Shown here in pieces: positions 6,872 to 10,390 of a stretch of DNA of 10,390 bases. The notes under the pieces were generated by a model that was not told the DNA's origin, did not search any database, and worked only from the letters and a program-made list of their open reading frames with translations. Source of the stretch: Novosphingobium sp. (GTDB lineage Bacteria; Pseudomonadota; Alphaproteobacteria; Sphingomonadales; Sphingomonadaceae); NCBI GenBank assembly GCA_028697875.1, contig JAQVEQ010000100.1, positions 1 to 10,390 of the forward strand, written 5' to 3'. A program made the position numbers and the translations under genes. Position 1 is the first letter of the stretch, and each line of letters begins with the position of its first letter.

Positions 6872-6882
6872 CGCGTTACGGA

Positions 6883-7587
6883 TCACTCCGGCGCACCGCC
6901 CGAACCGCTTTCGACGCCCGTCTCATCCGTATCCGGACGGGTTTCGAATACCTTGTCGACCAAGCCGAACTTCATCGCCTCGTCGGCATCGAGCCAAGTG
7001 TCGCGGTCGACCGCTTCCTCGATCTCTTTCAGCGACTTGCCGGTGTACTTCACGTAATAGTCGTTGAGCCGCTTGCGCAGGCGCAGGATTTCGCGCGCCT
7101 GGATCTCGATATCGGAAGCCATGCCGCGCGCGCCGCCCGACGGCTGGTGGATCATGATTCGCGCATTGGGCAGCGCGATGCGCATGCCCGGCTCGCCCGC
7201 CGCGAGCAGGAAGCTGCCCATCGAGCAGGCCTGGCCGACGCAGACGGTGGAAACGCGCGGCTTGATGTACTGCATGGTGTCGTGGATCGCGAGGCCCGCG
7301 GTAACCACGCCGCCCGGCGAGTTGATGTACATGCTGATCGGCTTGGACGGGTTCTCGCTCTCGAGGAACAGCAGCTGCGCGACGATCAGCGAAGCCATGT
7401 GGTCTTCGACCTCGCCAGTGACGAACACGATCCGTTCGCGCAACAGGCGGCTGAAAATGTCGAAGCTGCGTTCACCCCGGCTGGTCTGTTCGACCACGAC
7501 CGGCACCAGCGCGCCGGTAATGGGATCGCGGGTGAACTGCCCCTGGGTGCCATAGGTTTCGCCGGAATTGCCGAACAGGTCGATCAT
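6883..7587 (-). CDS. clpP: ATP-dependent Clp protease proteolytic subunit ClpP
   Basis: The 234-residue serine protease forms the degradation chamber used with ClpX. The catalytic triad is S122 (in GQACSMGS), H147 (in MIHQP) and D196 (in DRDTW). The mature form probably starts at A26 (ALVPVVVEQT). Counting from there gives Ser97, His122 and Asp171, the same numbers as mature E. coli ClpP. The N-terminal propeptide is thus about 25 residues, longer than in E. coli. The start is set by GAGGA (7593-7597), five bases before ATG at 7587. An in-frame ATG at 7599 overlaps this ribosome binding site and is unlikely. An acidic Gly/Ser-rich tail (about 218-234) follows the conserved core. A terminator separates it from tig, and a heat-shock-type promoter element lies upstream, so regulation by RpoH is likely. 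Confidence 0.98.
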   Translation of the reverse strand: MIDLFGNSGETYGTQGQFTRDPITGALVPVVVEQTSRGERSFDIFSRLLRERIVFVTGEVEDHMASLIVAQLLFLESENPSKPISMYINSPGGVVTAGLAIHDTMQYIKPRVSTVCVGQACSMGSFLLAAGEPGMRIALPNARIMIHQPSGGARGMASDIEIQAREILRLRKRLNDYYVKYTGKSLKEIEEAVDRDTWLDADEAMKFGLVDKVFETRPDTDETGVESGSGGAPE

Positions 7588-7612
7588 GGAAGTCCTCATA
7601 TGGTTGCGCCGG

Positions 7613-7647
7613 CCTATGTCGCGTGCCTGCCCCCGATGTTCAAGGGG
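7613..7647 (-). promoter_or_regulatory. Candidate RpoH (sigma32) promoter of clpP
   Basis: On the minus strand CCCCTTGAAC (7638-7647) contains a full match to the sigma32 -35 element CTTGAA with the preferred C run before it. A plausible but weaker -10 is GCGACATAGG (7613-7622), which retains the CAT of CCCCATNT. The spacer, about 17 bases, is longer than usual in E. coli. Transcription starting near 7606 would leave a short leader of about 20 bases before the clpP start, which fits well. Heat-shock control of clpP is established in other proteobacteria. Confidence 0.5.
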
Positions 7648-7661
7648 ATTAACTCCTGACC

Positions 7662-7704
7662 AAGAGAAAAGGGGCGAAGCACATGCCCCGCCCCTTCTCT
7701 TTTC
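7662..7704 (-). terminator. Intrinsic terminator of tig
   Basis: Arms AAGAGAA+GGGGCG (7662-7676, with two unpaired A's between the blocks) and CGCCCC+TTCTCTT (7689-7701) form a stem of about 13 bp around a 12-base loop, about 30 bases after the tig stop. Read on the minus strand the 3' arm ends in a T-rich tract (TTTTCTCTT). It lies upstream of the candidate clpP promoter and so separates tig from clpP. Confidence 0.7.
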
Positions 7705-7732
7705 GCTTTGCCGGCGCCGGGCGCCGGGCCGT

Positions 7733-9307
7733 TCATTCCGCCTTGGCGGCAGGCTTCTTGGCAGGAGCCTTCTTCGCCGGGGCCTTCTTGGCAGCCGCAG
7801 GTTTCGCTTCGCCTTCGGGCGCAGCTTCCTTCTTGGCTGCCGGCTTCTTGGCGGGGGCCTTCTTCGCGGCGGGCTTATCTTCGGCCGGAGCGGCTTCGGC
7901 CTTCTTCGCCGGGGCCTTCTTGGCAGGGGCCTTCTTGGCCGGAGCCTTCTTCGCCGCCGGCTTTGCTTCGGCGGAGCTGTCTTCGGCTTCGATCGCGGCT
8001 TCGAGTTCCTCGCGCGTCACTTCGCGTTCGGTGATCTCGGCCTTGTCGAACAGGAAGTCGACAACCTTGTCCTCATAGAGCGGCGCACGCAGCTGGGCAG
8101 CGGCCATCGGATCCTGGCTGACGAACTGCATGAACCGTTCGCGGTCTTCCGGGCGGTACTGCTGGGCCGCCTGCATGACCAGCATCTGCATTTCCTGGTC
8201 GCTGACGGTCACGCCATTGATCTGGCCGATTTCCGACAGCAGCAGGCCGAGGCGCACGCGGCGTTCGGCGATGGCGCGGTAATCGTCCTTCTCCGCTTCG
8301 ATTTCCTTCAGCGCGGCTTCGGGATCTTCCTCGCGGGAAGCTTCCTGCTGGAGCTGGGCCCAGATCTGGTTGAATTCGGCTTCCACCATCGACGGCGGAA
8401 CCGGGAAATCATGCGCACCGGCAAGCTGGTCGAGCAGCTGGCGCTTCATCTGGGTGCGGGTCAGGCCGTTGGTTTCCTGCTCGAGCTGGCCGCGCAGCAG
8501 GCCCTTGAGCTGGTCCAGGCCTTCAAGGCCGAGCGACTTGGCGAAATCTTCATCGACCGTCGTTTCGGCGGGCACTTTCACCTGCTGCACGGTGACGTCG
8601 AAAGTCACTTCCTTGCCCGCGAGGTGCTGGGCCGGATAGTCTTCCGGGAACGTGACCGTGATGGTCTTCTCTTCACCGGTCTTCACGCCGGTCAGCTGTT
8701 CCTCGAAACCGGGGATGAAGCGGCCCGAACCGATTTCGAGCGGCTGGCCTTCGGCCGAACCGCCTTCGAACGGCTCGCCATCGAGCTTGCCGACGAAATC
8801 GATGATCAGCTGGTCGCCTTCGGCGGCCTTCTTGGTCTTGGCCGCGTCCTTGAAGCTCTTCTGGTTCTTGGCGAGTTCAGCGAGCGATTCGTCGACCTTC
8901 TCGTCGCTGACCGGCACCACCAGCCGTTCGAGCTTGAACCCTTCGGTCGAGGGAACCTCGATCGCCGGCAGGATTTCGAGTTCGATCGTCAGCTCGGCGT
9001 CCTTGCCTTCCTCGTACTCGGGAGCGAGCCGGACGTCGGGGCGAATCGCCGGACGCAGTTCCTTTTCCTTGATCAGCGAATCGACCGATTCCTGGACCGT
9101 GGCGTTCAGCGCTTCGGAATGCAGGGCGGGGCCGTGCATCTTCTTGACCAGGTTGGCCGGGACCTTGCCCGGACGGAAGCCGGGCATGCGCATCTGCGGC
9201 GCGATCTTCTGCACTTCGCTTTCGATCCGCGCGGAGATGTCCTTCGCGGAAATCGTGACGGTATAGCCGCGCTTCAGGCCTTCATTCGTGGTTTCGACGA
9301 TCTGCAT
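7733..9307 (-). CDS. tig: Trigger factor (ribosome-associated chaperone, FKBP-type prolyl isomerase) with Lys/Ala-rich C-terminal tail
   Basis: The 524-residue protein binds the ribosome exit tunnel and shields nascent chains. The ribosome-binding signature GFRPGKVP is at 43-50, the same position as GFRKGKVP in E. coli. The FKBP-like prolyl isomerase domain is at roughly 163-250 (GDQLIIDFVG, then IPGFEEQL and VTFPEDYP). The helical C-terminal chaperone domain follows to about residue 445. The last 79 residues (446-524) are an added low-complexity segment of Ala, Lys and Pro, with many APAKK or PAAKK units and 24 lysines; E. coli TF (432 residues) lacks it. The start ATG at 9307 gives the standard N-terminus MQIVETT; AGAAGG (9320-9325) is 12 bases upstream. 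The frame is open to 9397, but that extension runs into the tRNA gene. It is the first protein gene of the tig-clpP-clpX block, and a terminator follows it. Confidence 0.97.
   Translation of the reverse strand: MQIVETTNEGLKRGYTVTISAKDISARIESEVQKIAPQMRMPGFRPGKVPANLVKKMHGPALHSEALNATVQESVDSLIKEKELRPAIRPDVRLAPEYEEGKDAELTIELEILPAIEVPSTEGFKLERLVVPVSDEKVDESLAELAKNQKSFKDAAKTKKAAEGDQLIIDFVGKLDGEPFEGGSAEGQPLEIGSGRFIPGFEEQLTGVKTGEEKTITVTFPEDYPAQHLAGKEVTFDVTVQQVKVPAETTVDEDFAKSLGLEGLDQLKGLLRGQLEQETNGLTRTQMKRQLLDQLAGAHDFPVPPSMVEAEFNQIWAQLQQEASREEDPEAALKEIEAEKDDYRAIAERRVRLGLLLSEIGQINGVTVSDQEMQMLVMQAAQQYRPEDRERFMQFVSQDPMAAAQLRAPLYEDKVVDFLFDKAEITEREVTREELEAAIEAEDSSAEAKPAAKKAPAKKAPAKKAPAKKAEAAPAEDKPAAKKAPAKKPAAKKEAAPEGEAKPAAAKKAPAKKAPAKKPAAKAE
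7736..7972 (-). repeat. Imperfect 15-base coding repeats for the PAKKA-type tail of trigger factor
   Basis: This stretch encodes residues 446-524 of trigger factor. Units of about 15 bases encoding A-P-A-K-K, with variants such as P-A-A-K-K, recur in three clusters. They are separated by acidic spacers (AEAAPAED and EAAPEGEA). Lysines make up 24 of 79 residues. The pattern resembles the C-terminal tails of histone H1 and of bacterial H1-like or HupB proteins. The repeats are not perfect at DNA level, which suggests old expansion with later divergence. Confidence 0.9.
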
Positions 9308-9365
9308 GTCTAATTCGTGCCTTCTCAAATCCTCAACACGCCGGGCCTTGGGGCTCGGTTCGGAC

Positions 9366-9450
9366 TGGTGCGGGCGAAGGGACTCGAACCCCCACATCTT
9401 GCGATACTGGAACCTAAATCCAGCGCGTCTACCAGTTCCGCCACGCCCGC
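9366..9450 (-). tRNA. tRNA-Leu (anticodon UAG), CCA encoded
   Basis: On the minus strand the acceptor arms GCGGGCG (9444-9450) and CGCCCGC (9370-9376) pair at all 7 positions. The discriminator A (9369) and a genomically encoded CCA (9366-9368) follow. The anticodon stem CTGGA/TCCAG holds loop TTTAGGT, giving anticodon TAG, which reads CUA and probably other CUN leucine codons. A class II variable arm with an ATC/GAT stem and GCAA loop, typical of tRNA-Leu, is present. The T loop is TTCGAGT. The T stem has two G-U pairs next to the acceptor stem. It lies 58 bases upstream of tig on the same strand with no obvious terminator between, so co-transcription with tig is possible. Confidence 0.97.
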
Positions 9451-9631
9451 GGCCCGACGAAGTTTCCGGCTTGGTGGAAATACCGTCCGGAAAGGAAAGG
9501 CTGCGCCCTTATCGGGGGTTGGACAAAAGGGCAAGTGCAACAGGCCGGGCCGAAGAGCTATCGCGCGCGATCGGCCCTGCACTGGCAGCAGCCCTGTTGC
9601 GCAGGGGAGCCGCGCGGATTAAGGGCGCGGC

Positions 9632-9949
9632 ATGAGCGACAGCGAACAGACTCCCGCCCCGTCCACCGGCACCAGCACAGGCGCGGACCTGCCGCCCGAC
9701 CGGCTGGCGATCAACCCGACGAGCCCGCATTTCGATGCCGAAAAGCTGCAACGCGGTATCGGCATCCGTTTCAAGGGCGTGGTTCGCACCAATGTGGACG
9801 AATACTGCATTTCCGAAGGCTGGGTGAAAGTGCAGGCGGGCAAGACCATGGACCGCAAGGGCCAGCCCCTCCTCATCAAGCTCAACGGCCCGGTCGAAGC
9901 CTGGTACGAAGACCTGGGCGAAGACGCGCCGGTCGCCAAGGCGGGCTGA
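9632..9949 (+). CDS. DUF3297-type small conserved protein of unknown function
   Basis: This is a soluble-looking 105-residue protein without signal peptide or membrane segment. After a disordered Ser/Thr/Pro-rich start (1-20), a conserved block runs from about 21 to 93. It includes LPPDRLAINPTSPHFD, then RGIGIRFKGVVRTNVDEYC, then a segment with SEGWVKVQAGKTMDRKGQP. From memory this matches the DUF3297 family, common in alphaproteobacteria and mycobacteria and sometimes misnamed glutathione peroxidase. The only cysteine (C59) is in DEYC and no known active site is visible. The start is supported by AAGGG (9621-9625), six bases before ATG. The final alanine/glycine codons and the stop lie in a small hairpin. 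It appears to be a single gene facing the CHAP gene. Confidence 0.8.
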   Translation: MSDSEQTPAPSTGTSTGADLPPDRLAINPTSPHFDAEKLQRGIGIRFKGVVRTNVDEYCISEGWVKVQAGKTMDRKGQPLLIKLNGPVEAWYEDLGEDAPVAKAG

Positions 9950-9956
9950 CGCCCGC
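9941..9956 (+). terminator. Hairpin over the stop of the DUF3297 gene
   Basis: GCGGGC (9941-9946) and GCCCGC (9951-9956) form a 6-bp GC stem whose 4-base loop TGAC includes the stop codon. It is followed by TTCC, not a strong T-run. It is a possible weak terminator between two convergent genes. Confidence 0.4.
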
Positions 9957-9970
9957 TTCCGGGCTTCCTT

Positions 9971-9982
9971 GCCCCGAAGGGC
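9971..9982 (-). terminator. UUCG-loop hairpin just after the CHAP gene
   Basis: On the minus strand GCCC-TTCG-GGGC forms a short stem capped by a stable UUCG tetraloop, directly after the TAG stop at 9983-9985. No T-run follows (AAGGAAGC), so termination may be weak or use the neighbouring hairpin at 9941-9956. Confidence 0.4.
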
Positions 9983-10390
9983 CTACTTTCCGTATTTTGC
10001 GATGATCGCGCCGACCGGATCGGCGCGCCTTTCTGCGCGCGTCCACTTGGCGTTGCCCGGTTTTGCCCGGTCCTTGTAAATGAAGCCTTCCACCGGCCAA
10101 GCCGTGGTGCCGAGGGCCTGGATCGGCGCGTACCACACTCGCACCGCGCTCCAGTCGTTGTTTTCGGACACGTCCACCGCGCGCACGTCGTCTTCGATCT
10201 GGCCGCGCCGGCCGTTGATCGGCGACCAGTTGGCGTGACGCAGCAGCACCGTGCGCGAATCGACGATCCGGCTGACTGCCGCAACATGGCCCAGCAGCAT
10301 GTTGCCGTGGGGTTCGAACGCCATGACCGCGCCGACGCGCGGCGTGCTGCCCCGCTGGTAACGGCCTTCCGCCTGCCCCCACCAGGTATG
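9983..10390 (-). CDS. CHAP-domain cell-wall hydrolase (amidase/endopeptidase-like), N-terminal part outside the window
   Basis: The frame is open to the right edge, so the gene is truncated at its 5' end and 135 residues are visible. The first internal ATG (10324) is not the real start, because conserved sequence precedes it (TWWGQAEGRYQRG, visible residues 2-14). The motifs VGAVMAF (19-25), LGHVAAV (33-39) and LRHANWS (50-56) fit the CHAP (NlpC/P60-like cysteine peptidase) fold. H35 is the probable catalytic histidine. The catalytic cysteine should lie upstream of the window. Such proteins cleave peptidoglycan peptide or amide bonds, usually after export; a signal peptide cannot be checked here. 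It looks like a widespread sphingomonad-type CHAP protein. It converges with the DUF3297 gene, with 33 bases between the stops. Confidence 0.85.
   Translation of the reverse strand, partial: HTWWGQAEGRYQRGSTPRVGAVMAFEPHGNMLLGHVAAVSRIVDSRTVLLRHANWSPINGRRGQIEDDVRAVDVSENNDWSAVRVWYAPIQALGTTAWPVEGFIYKDRAKPGNAKWTRAERRADPVGAIIAKYGK

Noticed and set aside
7568..9313. Long open frame of 581 codons on the plus strand, opposite trigger factor and the start of clpP
   Set aside because: It is antisense to tig, is rich in Arg/Leu/Gly repeats that mirror the Lys/Ala codons, and has no family motif or ribosome binding site. Such frames are common opposite GC-rich genes.
9308..9397. Extension of trigger factor upstream into the tRNA gene
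   Set aside because: The extra residues translate part of the tRNA-Leu gene; MQIVETT at 9307 is the standard start.
9317..9622. Plus-strand frame beginning with an RAKGLEPPHL-type peptide
   Set aside because: This is the well-known artefact of translating a tRNA-Leu gene in reverse; there is no gene here.
9451..9631. Promoter for tRNA-Leu or for the DUF3297 gene in this 181-base gap
   Set aside because: Pairs such as TTGCCC with TAAGGG at 17 bases occur, but the -10 matches are too poor to list as features.
1..10390. CRISPR array, mobile element, prophage or defence island
   Set aside because: No regularly spaced direct repeats, transposase, integrase, terminal repeats or defence-family proteins were found; the only direct repeats are the coding repeats of the Tig tail and the short His-rich stretch.

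Overview
This is a GC-rich chromosomal segment from an alphaproteobacterium, most likely one of the Sphingomonadales (an Erythrobacter-, Novosphingobium- or Sphingomonas-like organism). The lineage is inferred from the character of the proteins: a 305-residue RpoH, a trigger factor with a Lys/Ala-rich tail, a DUF3297-type small protein, a sphingomonad-like CHAP hydrolase, and the gene order tRNA-Leu, tig, clpP, clpX. I see no insertion sequence, prophage gene, CRISPR array or other sign of recent transfer. Gene density is high, and no gap of more than 300 bases lacks a gene.

Left part (1-1664, minus strand): a two-domain ChrA-type chromate transporter is followed by the start of a JAMM/M67 metallopeptidase that runs off the left edge. 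Divergent from chrA, with 61 bases between the starts, the pseudouridine synthase gene rluD begins a plus-strand run (1726-5414): rluD, rpoH (heat-shock sigma factor), mtgA (monofunctional peptidoglycan glycosyltransferase) and a His-rich CDF zinc/cation exporter. The exporter starts 4 bases after the mtgA stop. The run ends in a perfect 32-base palindrome that contains the exporter's stop codon and faces the convergent clpX.

Middle part (5461-9450, minus strand): this is the conserved protein-quality-control block, read right to left as tRNA-Leu(UAG), tig (ribosome-bound chaperone), clpP (protease) and clpX (unfoldase). A hairpin terminator lies between tig and clpP. A heat-shock-type -35 element stands before clpP, and a sigma70-like promoter plus a leader hairpin precede clpX. 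The block therefore looks like adjacent units rather than one simple operon. RpoH from the left half would be expected to control the chaperone/protease genes of the right half.

Right part (9632-10390): a small DUF3297-type protein on the plus strand converges on a CHAP-domain cell-wall hydrolase on the minus strand, whose 5' part lies outside the window. Two small hairpins sit between them.

The window is mainly housekeeping and stress-response genes. I found no convincing new multi-gene system. The most unusual items are the histone-H1-like tail of trigger factor, the stop-codon-containing bidirectional palindrome, and the arrangement of candidate RpoH promoters.
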